A DNA stretch of 48,174 nucleotides from Pseudobacteroides sp. (GCF_036567765.1 NZ_DATCTU010000082.1:1-48174), one strand, 5' to 3'. Counted from the first letter of the stretch, positions 9,039-19,496 are shown. Notes: a model not told the origin generated them from the letters alone. Translations and numbers: made by a program.

Positions 9039-9190
9039 TAGCAATCTCTCCTCAAATTTTTATTTTTACGCACTATTTTTGCAGATATAACTTAATATTA
9101 CCTTTTTGCAAAAGCTATCTCACATTACAATTATAATATCGGCTTCTTAACCTTTAGCGATAAGATCTATTCATAATTTCCCAGTCATTC

Positions 9191-9227
9191 AAAAAAGGTG
9201 CTGAAGCCTTATGCCCCAACACCTTTT
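9191..9227 (-). terminator. Terminator of the regulator-kinase-htrA operon
   Basis: Downstream of the protease stop on the minus strand, GGTGTTGGGGC pairs with GGCTTCAGCACC across a short loop (some G-T pairs), and the stem is followed by TTTTTT. This is a typical rho-independent terminator. Confidence 0.85.
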
Positions 9228-9244
9228 AAACTTATCTAATTAAC

Positions 9245-10795
9245 TTACTTTTTAACTACTCCCTTGTCTTCAGTAAGCTGCACCTGCAATGTAATGGTCT
9301 CTCCATCCCTGTAAACTACTACCGGAACTGTATCACCAGGCTTGCGTTTTACTTTCAGATCATTGATTTCATTAACAGACTTAACAGCTTTTCCGTCAAA
9401 CTTTGTGATTATATCTCCAGGTTTCATTCCAGCCTTGTAAGCTCCCGAGAAAGGTGTAACCTGTGCGACCAATACTCCCATAGGAACATCATACTGTTTT
9501 GCTACTTCTTCATTGAAGTCGGGATCACTTTCAATTCCAAGAAGGGGTCTTCCCTTAACATATTTGTACTGCATAAGGCTGTCGGTAATTTCCTTGGCTT
9601 TATTAACCGGAATTGCGAATCCCAGTCCTTCAAAACCGTTTTCTCCGATTTTGGCAGTGTTGACACCTATTACCTGCCCCTTGGAATTGAGCAATGCACC
9701 GCCGCTGTTACCAGGGTTTATAGCCGCATCTGTCTGAATAAGCTTGAGTTCTTTTCCATCATCTATAGGTATTGATCTATTTAAGCCGCTGATTACTCCA
9801 ACTGTAACAGATCCCATGTATTCAAGGCCTGCAGGGTTACCTATTGCTACTGCCAATTCCCCGATCTTTAGTTTATCTGAGTTACCGAACTCAACTGCCG
9901 GAAGGTTTGTTTCATTTATTTTGATTACAGCCAAATCTGTTTTTTGATCCCCGCCTATGATAGTTGCTTCATATGGCTTATCTTTCTTGTTTGGAAGGAT
10001 AACTTCAAGCTTGGCATTGCTTCCGCGGGTGCCTGCAGCGGCAGATTCAATAACGTGATAGTTTGTCATGATGTAGCCGTCGCTCTTTATAATAATACCT
10101 GAACCTTCTGATTTTCCCTCCTGGCTCATATCAAATATAAAGCTTCTGGTTTTGAATGTTACCCTGATACCAACAATTGAAGGGCTTACCTTTTCAGCAA
10201 CTGCTGTTACAACAGACTCTTCATTCTGAATAATTTCAACCTTCTTTACAGTACCGGTGCTTTCATTTGAAGACGTAGTAGTATCGGTTTTATCATTATT
10301 ACCGACCAAATTACTGAAAAAGCTTTTTGATGAAGGTTGTACAGCAGGTGCTAAAAACTGAAAATATGATCCTACTACTGTTCCGCCAATCATGGAGCTT
10401 ACCACTGCAACAATAATGAGCTGAATTATGCTGGCATTTCTTGTCCTATGAGGCTTTTTCACCGACTCTGAATAAAACGAGCCCTTTCTCATGTTATCAC
10501 CTGGATTGCCATAATTAGTACCATTGGCACCATTGGCACCATTGTCACCATTATTATAGCTTGCAACTTCCACAATCTTACTTTCGACCATATCACTTCC
10601 TGTATTCTGAGCAGTAACTCCAGCTATATTTGTGCTTGCATCGAGATTGGCATTATAATCTCCTGCCTCTGCCCCATATGGATTTGGGTTATATTCATTT
10701 TCCCTTGCTGCTTCATAATTTGTATTGTTTTCGTTTTCAGGCATAGGTTCCTTTTTTTCCAATTCATTATTTCCTAAATTCATGTTATCCATCAT
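9245..10795 (-). CDS. Membrane-anchored HtrA/DegP-type serine protease with PDZ domain
   Basis: A quality-control protease acting outside the membrane on misfolded secreted proteins. Numbered from the TTG at 10798, a cytoplasmic Asn/Gly/Glu-rich tail of about 120 residues precedes one transmembrane helix (124-147), then a trypsin-like domain with His248 (TNYHVIES), Asp288 (KTDLAVIKI) and Ser365 (INPGNSGGALL), then one PDZ domain (about 415-510). The probable start is ATG at 10795 or 10792, because GGAG lies 5 or 8 bases upstream of these and only 2 before the TTG. The gene follows the sensor kinase by about 70 bases and is closed by a terminator. This matches the YycFG/CssRS-style pairing of a two-component system with HtrA, so it is probably a target of that system (inference). 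The acidic, low-complexity N-terminus is unusually long. Confidence 0.93.
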   Translation of the reverse strand: MMDNMNLGNNELEKKEPMPENENNTNYEAARENEYNPNPYGAEAGDYNANLDASTNIAGVTAQNTGSDMVESKIVEVASYNNGDNGANGANGTNYGNPGDNMRKGSFYSESVKKPHRTRNASIIQLIIVAVVSSMIGGTVVGSYFQFLAPAVQPSSKSFFSNLVGNNDKTDTTTSSNESTGTVKKVEIIQNEESVVTAVAEKVSPSIVGIRVTFKTRSFIFDMSQEGKSEGSGIIIKSDGYIMTNYHVIESAAAGTRGSNAKLEVILPNKKDKPYEATIIGGDQKTDLAVIKINETNLPAVEFGNSDKLKIGELAVAIGNPAGLEYMGSVTVGVISGLNRSIPIDDGKELKLIQTDAAINPGNSGGALLNSKGQVIGVNTAKIGENGFEGLGFAIPVNKAKEITDSLMQYKYVKGRPLLGIESDPDFNEEVAKQYDVPMGVLVAQVTPFSGAYKAGMKPGDIITKFDGKAVKSVNEINDLKVKRKPGDTVPVVVYRDGETITLQVQLTEDKGVVKK

Positions 10796-10865
10796 CAAAA
10801 CTCCTCTCTGGTTCCTCTATAATACTATTGTAAAAAAGTATTTTTAAAAAAATATGAACAATTTG

Positions 10866-12377
10866 TTAACTTTGAACCCCTCTATCTGCTGATTTATTTA
10901 GGGTAAACGTAAATTTGGCTCCATGCCCCGGCTCACTTTCAACAAATATCTCCTGTCCATGCTCCGATACAATGTTCTTGACAATTGCAAGGCCCAAACC
11001 CGTACCTGACTTATCCTTACCTCTGGATTTATCCGATTTATAAAATCTATCCCAGATAAGGCTGATTTCTTCGCTGCTGATACCAGGGCCATTATCCTCT
11101 ATTGATATGCATACCTTGTCTCTTTTTCTAAAGGTGCTTATTTTTATTTTTCCACCTTCCTGAGTGAATTTAACAGCATTATGAACTAAATTTATAATAA
11201 CCCTCTCAATGGAATCCACATCTCCGTTAACATACATGTCATCCACCTCAAAGTAAGCTTCTATATCTATGTTCTTGCTTACCAGAAGACTTTCCAACTT
11301 TATAACAGTTCTTCTAATAAGCTCATTTATATCGAAATCAATGGGATTTAATTTGACCTCACCGGCTTCCATCCTTGCAAGATCTAGAATATCATTTACA
11401 AGCCTGTTCATGCGGTTAACTTCATCCCTTACAATAGTAAGATAATAATCCTGCCTGTCAAGAGGTATGGTACCGTCAAGTATACCTTCAATAAAACCTC
11501 TTATGGAAGTCATTGGTGTTCTTAATTCATGGGAAACATTGGCTATAAATGCCCTTCTCATCTCCTCCAGATTGCCGAGTGCTTCAATCATATTATTAAA
11601 GCTCACTGCCAATTCTCCAATTTCATCCCTTGATTTTATGTTGAGACGTTTTTGGAACTCTCCGCCTGCTATAATCCTTGCCGTTTCATTTATTTCTTTC
11701 AACGGCTTGGATAATCTTCTGGAGAATATATAAGCCAACAGTATGACGATTATAACGGAAATACCCACAGCATTCATATAAAACCTGATAATAGATCTTT
11801 GGAGCTCATACACGTCAGGGATGGAAGTACTGAGGAACACAGCCCCAATAACCTCATCATTTCCGCTCTGGTTTTTAGTTTTTATAGCTTTTTCAATGGT
11901 GAGCCTTTTTTCATCAAAGAGACCGTATAAATCATTTTTTTCCACCACATCATTCCCTGAGAGCATGACCTTTCTGTACTGTTTCTCATCAGGAAGCATA
12001 AAAAACCCATTTTCAAAAATAAGCTTACTCCTTATATCATACATTCTTCTTGAATTGAGATCAGGCTGTGCAGACCAAACATACCCTTCCTCGGTGACAA
12101 TCCATACATAGGAATTGGTTTGATTCATAATCTGCTTCATGTATTCATTCAGGGCATCCTTGAATGCAGGCTCATATGTAGGCATTTGCCTGCTGTTACT
12201 TACATAGTTATAAAATGCAATATTCAGCCATTCCACATACTGCATTAAATTTCTTTGCTTTTCGGAGTACACAAAACTGTCAAGCATGTAATAAAGCATG
12301 ACACCTGTTATGGAAAAACTTAAAATGATTATGGAAATAAAAAGTACCAAAAGCTTTCTAAAGATTGATTTGAACAT
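10866..12377 (-). CDS. Sensor histidine kinase
   Basis: A 503-residue membrane sensor with the order TM1 (about 8-30), extracellular sensing domain (31-195), TM2 (about 199-219), HAMP (220-272), HisKA with phospho-acceptor His283 in NVSHELRTPMTSI, and HATPase_c with N box NLVHNAVKFT, G1 DNGPGI and G2 GTGLGLAIVKNI. The extracellular part resembles the dCache/sCache-like folds of WalK/PhoR-type kinases. The start is supported by TAGAGGTAATT before the ATG. It follows the response regulator by 19 bases and precedes the HtrA protease, so it is likely to be an envelope-stress sensor. The signal is unknown. Confidence 0.95.
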   Translation of the reverse strand: MFKSIFRKLLVLFISIIILSFSITGVMLYYMLDSFVYSEKQRNLMQYVEWLNIAFYNYVSNSRQMPTYEPAFKDALNEYMKQIMNQTNSYVWIVTEEGYVWSAQPDLNSRRMYDIRSKLIFENGFFMLPDEKQYRKVMLSGNDVVEKNDLYGLFDEKRLTIEKAIKTKNQSGNDEVIGAVFLSTSIPDVYELQRSIIRFYMNAVGISVIIVILLAYIFSRRLSKPLKEINETARIIAGGEFQKRLNIKSRDEIGELAVSFNNMIEALGNLEEMRRAFIANVSHELRTPMTSIRGFIEGILDGTIPLDRQDYYLTIVRDEVNRMNRLVNDILDLARMEAGEVKLNPIDFDINELIRRTVIKLESLLVSKNIDIEAYFEVDDMYVNGDVDSIERVIINLVHNAVKFTQEGGKIKISTFRKRDKVCISIEDNGPGISSEEISLIWDRFYKSDKSRGKDKSGTGLGLAIVKNIVSEHGQEIFVESEPGHGAKFTFTLNKSADRGVQS

Positions 12378-12396
12378 AATTACCTCTATTTACCCG

Positions 12397-13083
12397 CTAC
12401 TTTACTTCGAACTTGTAGCCCACACCCCACACAGTCTTCAGCTGCCACATTTGGTTATCAAGCTCCATCTTTTCCCGAAGTCTTTTTACATGTACATCGA
12501 CTGTCCTTGAGTCTCCATAGAAATCAAACCCCCATACCTGCTCCAAGAGCTGCTCCCTGGTAAAAACCTTGTTGGGATTGGATGCAAGAAAGAACAGTAG
12601 CTCCAATTCTTTTGGGGTAAACTCAATCTCCTTGCCGTTTACCTTTGCTGAGTAATTCGTCCTATTTATTACCAGATTTGGGTACACAACCTCCTGCACA
12701 TCTATTTCCTTATGCTCATATCTTCTAAGTACTGCCTTGACCCTTGCTACAAGCTCTTTAGGCTCAAAGGGTTTGACCATATAATCGTCAGCCCCCAACT
12801 CAAGCCCAAGAACCTTATCAAAGGTTTCTCCCTTCGCAGTTAGCATGATTATGGGTATACTGCTAATCTTTCTGATCTCACGGCAGACCTGCCAGCCATC
12901 TGCTCCCGGAAGCATTATATCCAGAATGACTATGTTGGGTGTATTCTCCTTAAATGCATCAAGTGCTTTAATGCCGTTATAAACAGGGAACGCTTCAAAA
13001 CCCTCTTTTTCTAAGTATAAACGTATAAGTTCACAGATATTAATATCGTCATCAATTATTAAAACCTTAGTTTTATTTGTCAT
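12397..13083 (-). CDS. OmpR/PhoB-family response regulator
   Basis: A 228-residue regulator. The receiver domain (1-120) has the acidic pocket IIDDD, the phosphorylation site Asp55 in VILDIMLPG, and the conserved Thr and Lys in MLTAKGE. The winged-helix Trans_reg_C domain (about 130-226) ends in the usual SRTVDVHVKRLREKM...WGVGYKF. The ATG is preceded by GGCGG at 8 bases. It is the first gene of the regulator-kinase-protease operon and diverges from the subtilase gene, with a shared 260-base intergenic region. It may control both sides, but no binding site could be assigned by eye. Confidence 0.96.
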   Translation of the reverse strand: MTNKTKVLIIDDDINICELIRLYLEKEGFEAFPVYNGIKALDAFKENTPNIVILDIMLPGADGWQVCREIRKISSIPIIMLTAKGETFDKVLGLELGADDYMVKPFEPKELVARVKAVLRRYEHKEIDVQEVVYPNLVINRTNYSAKVNGKEIEFTPKELELLFFLASNPNKVFTREQLLEQVWGFDFYGDSRTVDVHVKRLREKMELDNQMWQLKTVWGVGYKFEVK

Positions 13084-13253
13084 ATATTATACCGCCTTTG
13101 CTTTGATTGATTCATACTTAATAACAAGCGATTTTTTTCAATTATACCATAGCGTTTTAAAACAATCATTATAAAAAAGAAATTTTAAATTTTAGACACA
13201 AATTCCACGCCTTGGGATTGCTTGCTCTCTGCATTATCCACTGTAAGACATTA

Positions 13254-13282
13254 TTGACATGCAATAAATACAAATATATAAT
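13254..13282 (+). promoter_or_regulatory. Consensus sigma-A promoter of the subtilase gene
   Basis: TTGACA at 13254-13259 and TATAAT at 13277-13282 are both perfect, with the ideal 17-base spacer. The start of transcription would fall near 13289, giving a leader of about 55 bases. No other gene in the window has so perfect a promoter. Confidence 0.85.
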
Positions 13283-13342
13283 TTAAATTTGGACAATCAA
13301 AACTAAAGCATATAAAACCTTTTTATGAAAGGAATGGTTTCA

Positions 13343-16300
13343 ATGACGAGCCGCAAAAAAATACTCAGCACTATTTTAAGTTTTTTCATCTTAATATCCG
13401 CTCTATCATCATACTCATTCGGTTCAGACTTAAATGAGTCTGATATATCATTATTACCTCACAGGGGTAAAACTATTCCAAAAGATACCGAGAGGCTTCT
13501 TATAAAATTTAAAGACCATAAAAAAAGTTCTCTATCGAAAAATAATATTGCCAAGAAGCTAAAAAGCATTAGGTTTCAGCATTATAACAGGCTTTCAAAA
13601 ACAGATGTTGTTGAGTTTTCAGACTCCAAGGAATTGGAATATGCCCTCAGGCTTTTTGAAGATGACAGCAATGTTGATTTTGTTCAGCCTGATTACAGGT
13701 TATATAAAAATATTAATATACAGGACCCTGATTTTATTAAGCAGTGGGGCCTCTCAAACTCCGGGCAGGACATAAACGGAAAGCCCGGTTTTATAGGTTT
13801 TGACATCAATGCAGCTGCTGCGTGGGATATGATAAACACAAGCAGCGGGGTTTTGGTGGGCATCTTGGATACAGGGATAGATTTAAATCATGAGGATCTT
13901 AGAGATTCCATGTATAAAAACTTTACAGAAAATCCGGCAAACAATATAGATGATGATCAGAACGGATATGTAGATGATTATTGCGGCTGGGATTTTATAA
14001 ATTCCGACAGTAGTGTTTATGATGGAGAGGAAGATGACCACGGCACTCATTTGGCCGGAATTATTGCCGCAGGTGCAAACTCAGCCGGAATAAGAGGTAT
14101 AGCAAGCGGAGTTAGGCTTGTTCCTTTGAAATTTATGAACGGAATGTCAGGCTATACAAGCGATGCATTAGAAGCCATTGAGTATGCCAAAAAAATGGGT
14201 GTCAAAATAATTAACTGCAGTTTTAGCGACACCCATTACAATTATGCCTTGGAGCAGGCAATGAAAAATTCCGACATACTTTTTGTCTGCAGTGCAGGAA
14301 ATGAAAAAAGCGATACAGGTGTTAGTCCTTTATACCCTGCTTCATATCGCCTTCCCAATATCATTTCGGTAGGTGCAGTAAATAATCAGGGAAGTTTGGC
14401 TCCATTTTCCAATTATGGCAAGCTGGTTGATGTTGCTGCACCTGGAGTTGATATCTACAGCACTCTTCCGGATAACTCATACGGCTTCAACGACGGTACC
14501 TCCATGGCAGCAGCTTTTGTATCAGGCACTGCAGCACTTTTATCAAGCTGCAATTCAAGCCTTAAAGGCAGTGACCTGTCAACTATTATAAAAAGTACCG
14601 TTAACACCAAATATATAAATTTACAAGGAAGCATTGCTTGCGGAGGGATTGTAGATGCGAAAAGTGCCCTGGAATATGCTAAAATTTATATACCGGGTAC
14701 ATCTCCAACAAATACCCCAACCATACCTACAGCAACCCCTGCTGCGACTGCTGCACCTTCAGAATCCCCTAATACTCAGTCAGACACATGGAAAACCAAA
14801 TCCAGCATGGATTATGGAAAAAACAGTTTTTCTGCCGCAGCCTTAAACGGTAAGATATACATCATAGGCAGTGACCGGAAGGTGCAATGCTATGAACCGG
14901 ACAGCAATAAATGGTTTGAGGTCGGCACCCTTGATCCAAGTATTATAGATTTAAGCAGCAAGCCTATCTTAGTCCCCTTAGGCGATAAAATATACATTAT
15001 ATCAGGCTCAAATAAAATGTATGAATATGACCCGGTGAGGGGGAAACTTGATCCGAAGGCTTCTACCCTATACAGCAGAATGGGTGGAGCAGCTGCCGCA
15101 TATAAAGGCAGGATATACATATGCGGCGGAGAAGATCCCCAAAGTATCAAAACCGCTGAAGTCTATGATCCTGCAAATGACAAATGGTCACCAATATCCG
15201 GCACAAACCATGAAAGAGCTAATCACTCTCTTGCTGTTAACGGAACCAAACTTTGGGCAACAGGAGGTTCAATAAACCTAAATTCTATTGAGGAATATGA
15301 TATAGACGGCGACAAATGGAATGTGTTAAAAAGCACCCATTTACAAATCAGCTCAGTAACATCGGCAAATGGCAAAATATATGCTGTTGGAAAAGCAGAC
15401 AGCAATGATGGTAATTTCTACGAATATGATACATATTCAGGCGACTGGATAAAAAAAGAAAAGATGCCTTTAGACAAAGAAGGTATTTCGTTATTCTATG
15501 TAAACAACAAGATATATGCTGTTGGCAAAAGTCTTGAAAGCAGCTTTATAGCCGTTGCAGAATACAACTTTGGAGCTTCTCCTTCTGCTATAGCTTCAAA
15601 TACCCCTTCACCAACAGTTACTCCGGTTTCCGGAGGCCAAAAAGGCATAACCGTCTCGGGAAAGATTTCTTTAAAGAATATAGGCCTGGTTAATGATCTT
15701 GCTATTGACATTTTCGCAGAACAAGACTCTGGTAAAACATACAGCACAACTGTAACACTTAAAAGTAATTCATCATTTCAAAATTACTCAATATTTATAC
15801 CTGAAGAAGGACTGTCAGGCAACTACCGAATCGGATACTACATACCAAAAGGAGCAGGAAATATATCAAAAACAGCTTACTATAGTCCTGACGGCAGCGT
15901 GTTTGATGTTGAACTTGCCGGAGCAATCATTCCAAAGGACAGTAATATTTCAGGAGTTGATTTGAACATATTGAGTAAAAGAGTTGTTTCAGGTACAATT
16001 AGTCTTCCAAACGGCAATAAAGCTCCTCAAGGAGGAACTGCCGTTTATTTGGAGTTGGGTTTTCCTGATGAAGCATATAAAAACTCAAAATACAAACCCG
16101 ATTATATTTACAATAAAACTATGGTTATTCCCGAAAACCAAACACAAGTACAATTTAGCTTTACAGTACTTGAAAACAACAACAAGTACAAATATATTCT
16201 TGGATACGAGACAAATAGCGAAGGCTGCTTGTCATCAGGCTTCTACAACAAAGCCGGAACTGTATCAAAAAAGAGCAGTGCAGGCTATATCGACGTGGGC

Positions 16301-18106
16301 TCGTCGGATTTTACGGGCATTGAACTTATACTGGCAGGATCTAAGTATATTTCAGGCAATTTGTCTCTTCCTTATGGCGAAACCGCACCAAAAGGCGGAC
16401 TTTCAGTATTCGTTGCTGCTGAAGGAGCGGGTTTAAACTATGATGGTCCTCCATTCCTTAACCATTTTATAATACCTGAGGGAAGTACTTCATTAAAATA
16501 TTTTATAAATATAACGAGTAATTCAGTGTCTGATTTTTATGTGAATTACTATATAGATAAAAGAGGTTATGTTAAGTACGGATATTTCAGTAACGGAGGT
16601 ACTACACCTTACGAAAGCGAAGCCTCCAAGGTAAGCATAAGCTCCGGTAATGCAACAAGTGTCAATCTTACAATCATCAAGGGCAGAACTGTATCGGGAA
16701 GGGTGTATTTACCCGGTAACAAGACAGCTCCTAAAAACGGAATAGATGTAAAAGTGGCTGCAAACGTTTATAAAGGCACAAATGCCTTTGCAAATATTAG
16801 AAGTGATAAAGAAGCGGATCTGCAAATTGTTTCGGAGATGACCATAACTGAGAATTCAAACAATATTGAATATACTTTGACCCTCCCCAATGACGGAATT
16901 TTTTATCTGGATTATTTGACTGAGAAGGCAGACTTCGTTGCCCACGGTTATTATACAGGCCCAAGAACAAGCACTTTGTACAATACAAGAAAAAACATAT
17001 TTAACCCCTCCCTCCAAAATTTAACAGAATGCAATATTGAGCTACTTGAAGGCTTGAAATTCACATGCACAGTTTCCTTGCCTGTAGGATATTCGGCTGC
17101 AAGTGATATTCCTCTTTTGATTGAATTTTTTACTATAAACTACATAGCCGAATCCGTTGATGTGGCATTATCAAAGCAGATTACCTTAAATAAAGGCACA
17201 TCAAAAACCGACTTTGAAGTATATTTGCCTGCAGGCAATTATTATTTATCCTATTATAACCCCAAATACACTCAGAACGGATACCTTGAATATGGGTTCT
17301 GCTCTTTGACAGGAAGCAAAAAAGATCTGGATTTTGGCTGCATACTGTCTGTTGGACCTCAAAGTCAAAACAAGGCAATACTTGCTCTCATCCCTGGACC
17401 AAATTCATCCAAATCGGGAACAACTTATGGACCAAACCAACCTGGAATTGTTGTACCGGCACCAAGTTTAAAGCCAGGGCAATCAGCTCCTCCATCATCA
17501 GGTTCAACCAATATCGTAACGCCAAAACCGTATACAACAGCTAAGCCTTTTTCAATGCCATTTTCCGATATGTCAGGACACTGGGCTAAAAACAACATAT
17601 TATCATTATTAACAAAAGGAATAATAGACGGTTATCCAGATAATACAATACGACCCGATAAAGAAATCACCAGAGCGGAAATAGCAAAACTGATTGTGAT
17701 AATGCTTAATATTTTACCTTCCAAAAACCCAGACGTCAAATTTAAGGATAAAGGAAAAATACCTGCCTGGGCTTTAGGTTATATTGATATCTTGGTCAGG
17801 AACAAAATTATGCAGGGCTATAGCGATAATACCTTCAGAGCATCCCAGTTTGTCACAAGAACAGAAATGGCTGTTATCATCATGAAGGCCCTTGGCTATA
17901 TGGATGCTGCTCCATCCGGCACAATATCCTTTAAAGACATAAAGTCAATCCCCTCCTGGGCAGCCAATTATGTAAAAAAGGGAGCCGAGCTTGGTATTTT
18001 CAGCGGTTATAACGATTTAACCTTTAGGCCTGACAAAAATATTACAAGAGCAGAGGTGTTTAAAATAATAGATAATAGCCTAGCAATCGCTGCAGTTAAT
18101 CCATAG
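13343..18106 (+). CDS. Cell-surface subtilisin-like protease with Kelch, repeat and SLH domains
   Basis: The start at 13343 is chosen because AAAGGA at 13328-13333 lies 9 bases upstream of it; the two earlier in-frame ATGs overlap or abut that box. Its 1587 residues run as follows: signal peptide (to about 27), an inhibitor-I9-like propeptide (45-120), an S8 domain with Asp176 (GILDTGIDL), His233 (DDHGTHLAG) and Ser387 (GTSMAAAFVSG), a Thr/Pro/Ala linker, about five Kelch repeats (roughly 485-750) forming a likely beta-propeller, a second linker, five tandem ~130-residue beta units each opening with a V-SG-ISLP-G--AP-GG pattern, a Pro-rich linker, and three SLH domains (about 1410-1580) that bind pyruvylated wall polymer. 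It is probably a wall-attached protease acting on S-layer or substrate proteins. Its last 27 bases overlap the convergent EAL-HDOD gene. Confidence 0.93.
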   Translation: MTSRKKILSTILSFFILISALSSYSFGSDLNESDISLLPHRGKTIPKDTERLLIKFKDHKKSSLSKNNIAKKLKSIRFQHYNRLSKTDVVEFSDSKELEYALRLFEDDSNVDFVQPDYRLYKNINIQDPDFIKQWGLSNSGQDINGKPGFIGFDINAAAAWDMINTSSGVLVGILDTGIDLNHEDLRDSMYKNFTENPANNIDDDQNGYVDDYCGWDFINSDSSVYDGEEDDHGTHLAGIIAAGANSAGIRGIASGVRLVPLKFMNGMSGYTSDALEAIEYAKKMGVKIINCSFSDTHYNYALEQAMKNSDILFVCSAGNEKSDTGVSPLYPASYRLPNIISVGAVNNQGSLAPFSNYGKLVDVAAPGVDIYSTLPDNSYGFNDGTSMAAAFVSGTAALLSSCNSSLKGSDLSTIIKSTVNTKYINLQGSIACGGIVDAKSALEYAKIYIPGTSPTNTPTIPTATPAATAAPSESPNTQSDTWKTKSSMDYGKNSFSAAALNGKIYIIGSDRKVQCYEPDSNKWFEVGTLDPSIIDLSSKPILVPLGDKIYIISGSNKMYEYDPVRGKLDPKASTLYSRMGGAAAAYKGRIYICGGEDPQSIKTAEVYDPANDKWSPISGTNHERANHSLAVNGTKLWATGGSINLNSIEEYDIDGDKWNVLKSTHLQISSVTSANGKIYAVGKADSNDGNFYEYDTYSGDWIKKEKMPLDKEGISLFYVNNKIYAVGKSLESSFIAVAEYNFGASPSAIASNTPSPTVTPVSGGQKGITVSGKISLKNIGLVNDLAIDIFAEQDSGKTYSTTVTLKSNSSFQNYSIFIPEEGLSGNYRIGYYIPKGAGNISKTAYYSPDGSVFDVELAGAIIPKDSNISGVDLNILSKRVVSGTISLPNGNKAPQGGTAVYLELGFPDEAYKNSKYKPDYIYNKTMVIPENQTQVQFSFTVLENNNKYKYILGYETNSEGCLSSGFYNKAGTVSKKSSAGYIDVGSSDFTGIELILAGSKYISGNLSLPYGETAPKGGLSVFVAAEGAGLNYDGPPFLNHFIIPEGSTSLKYFINITSNSVSDFYVNYYIDKRGYVKYGYFSNGGTTPYESEASKVSISSGNATSVNLTIIKGRTVSGRVYLPGNKTAPKNGIDVKVAANVYKGTNAFANIRSDKEADLQIVSEMTITENSNNIEYTLTLPNDGIFYLDYLTEKADFVAHGYYTGPRTSTLYNTRKNIFNPSLQNLTECNIELLEGLKFTCTVSLPVGYSAASDIPLLIEFFTINYIAESVDVALSKQITLNKGTSKTDFEVYLPAGNYYLSYYNPKYTQNGYLEYGFCSLTGSKKDLDFGCILSVGPQSQNKAILALIPGPNSSKSGTTYGPNQPGIVVPAPSLKPGQSAPPSSGSTNIVTPKPYTTAKPFSMPFSDMSGHWAKNNILSLLTKGIIDGYPDNTIRPDKEITRAEIAKLIVIMLNILPSKNPDVKFKDKGKIPAWALGYIDILVRNKIMQGYSDNTFRASQFVTRTEMAVIIMKALGYMDAAPSGTISFKDIKSIPSWAANYVKKGAELGIFSGYNDLTFRPDKNITRAEVFKIIDNSLAIAAVNP

Positions 18107-19300
18107 AAGAGCATTAAAATACGAGTCGGCTATGTCTAGGACTTTTATTCCAAGCCTGTCGCATATTTCATTGGCTAAAATCCATTCACCCTTTTCATAT
18201 GCGGTGACAAGTCTATAGCACAATGAAACACTATCATCACCCAATCTTCCCGAAAGTACTTCCTTGATATCATCCGAAATGTGTAAATGGGGAAGCAGTA
18301 AATCCATCATGCATCCGGTCAATGTATCAATCATAGATAGCATGCCTAGCATAAAAAGCTCTGTTTTCCTGTGCTCAAGACCAACCTTTTGGCTTAAAGA
18401 CTCCAAGGCCTTAGCCCTTTGGGCACATATTGTAACAATTTCATCCTTTCCGTCACCACCCACTTTCCTTAAGACAGTTATGTAAGCCCATTTACGCAGC
18501 TCATCAAGACCCATGCGCAGGGAAGCCTGTCTTATGGATTTAACCAAATTGCCACGGTAGTAGTATGCCGTATTTGCTATTTTTAGAATTTCATAGGAAA
18601 AAGCTACATCCTTTTCTATTATATTTACAATGTCTTCAAATTTCGGATCTTTTTCCTGAAGTATCTTCATAAGCTTTAAATGGTTTAACTTAGCGGGCGG
18701 AACTTCTTTTGACTGCTGGATTATGGGCTTTGAAAAATAATATCCCTGAAAATAACTGTAACCTAGCTTAACAGCTTCATTGTACTCTTGCAGAGTTTCA
18801 ATTTTTTCTGCAAGAAACCTTACTCTATTATTGCCAAAATGATTAACAATATATTTTCTTTCACTCTCCGAATTGGTTATAATAAAATCAACCTTTATCA
18901 CATCGGCTAATTCAATCAGAGGCTCATAACCCGCTCTGAAAACAAAGTCATCCAAAGCAAGGGTATAACCATGGGATTTGAGGCTCCTACAGGCTTCTAC
19001 AATTTCCTTGGTAGGCTCTATTGTTTCAAGCACTTCAACAACTATCTGGTCGTTGGGGAATAGGGTTGCCACCTCCTGCAGCAGCATGTTATGGGTAAAG
19101 TTAATGAAAGCCTTTTTCTTGCCTGCGATAGTACCTACACCCATAGACAGAAAGCCTGCTGCCATAACGTTTGATGTTGCTCTGTCTCCATCCTGGCAAT
19201 TGAAAGAATTGTCGGACACTTCATCCCTGTACAAAAGTTCGTATCCGTAAATGCCATTCTTCTTATCAAATATCGGTTGTCTGGCAAAAAGTAGAGACAT
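18080..19300 (-). CDS. EAL-HDOD signalling protein (YuxH family)
   Basis: An N-terminal EAL-like domain (about 5-200) opens FARQPIFDKKNGIYGYELLYR. The EAL signature is degenerate (ELL) and the metal-binding acidic residues of active c-di-GMP phosphodiesterases are largely missing, so catalysis is unlikely. The HDOD domain (about 205-380) lacks HD catalytic residues, as is usual. Such proteins are thought to act as c-di-GMP or stress-signalling adaptors. A TTG opens the frame at 19306, but AAGGAG is 8 bases before ATG 19300 and only 2 before the TTG, so the ATG is preferred (406 residues). The gene is convergent with the subtilase gene, overlapping it by 27 bases, and divergent from the carbonic anhydrase. 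Confidence 0.92.
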   Translation of the reverse strand: MSLLFARQPIFDKKNGIYGYELLYRDEVSDNSFNCQDGDRATSNVMAAGFLSMGVGTIAGKKKAFINFTHNMLLQEVATLFPNDQIVVEVLETIEPTKEIVEACRSLKSHGYTLALDDFVFRAGYEPLIELADVIKVDFIITNSESERKYIVNHFGNNRVRFLAEKIETLQEYNEAVKLGYSYFQGYYFSKPIIQQSKEVPPAKLNHLKLMKILQEKDPKFEDIVNIIEKDVAFSYEILKIANTAYYYRGNLVKSIRQASLRMGLDELRKWAYITVLRKVGGDGKDEIVTICAQRAKALESLSQKVGLEHRKTELFMLGMLSMIDTLTGCMMDLLLPHLHISDDIKEVLSGRLGDDSVSLCYRLVTAYEKGEWILANEICDRLGIKVLDIADSYFNALLWINCSDC

Positions 19301-19437
19301 AATCAAATCTCCTTGTTTTTATATGATAAGCTTTAGGTTAACTATACTTTATGCAATTTATGCGACATAAAATCTATCGGCTAAAATCAATATATTAATA
19401 AGCGGAAGCTCTTCTACAGTTTCTTTATTCCCACCTA

Positions 19438-19466
19438 TTGAAAAAATTTGGTTTTTATTGTATTAT
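19438..19466 (+). promoter_or_regulatory. Sigma-A promoter of the carbonic anhydrase gene
   Basis: TTGAAA at 19438-19443 and TATTAT at 19461-19466 with a 17-base spacer, about 30 bases upstream of the ATG. The leader would be short but does include the AGGAGG box. Confidence 0.6.
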
Positions 19467-19496
19467 TTATGTCATTAATTATTAGGAGGTCATATA

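Noticed and set aside
10510..10550. Tandem ACCATTGGC repeat in the htrA-like gene
   Set aside because: It only encodes a short Asn-Gly-Ala run in the low-complexity cytoplasmic tail.
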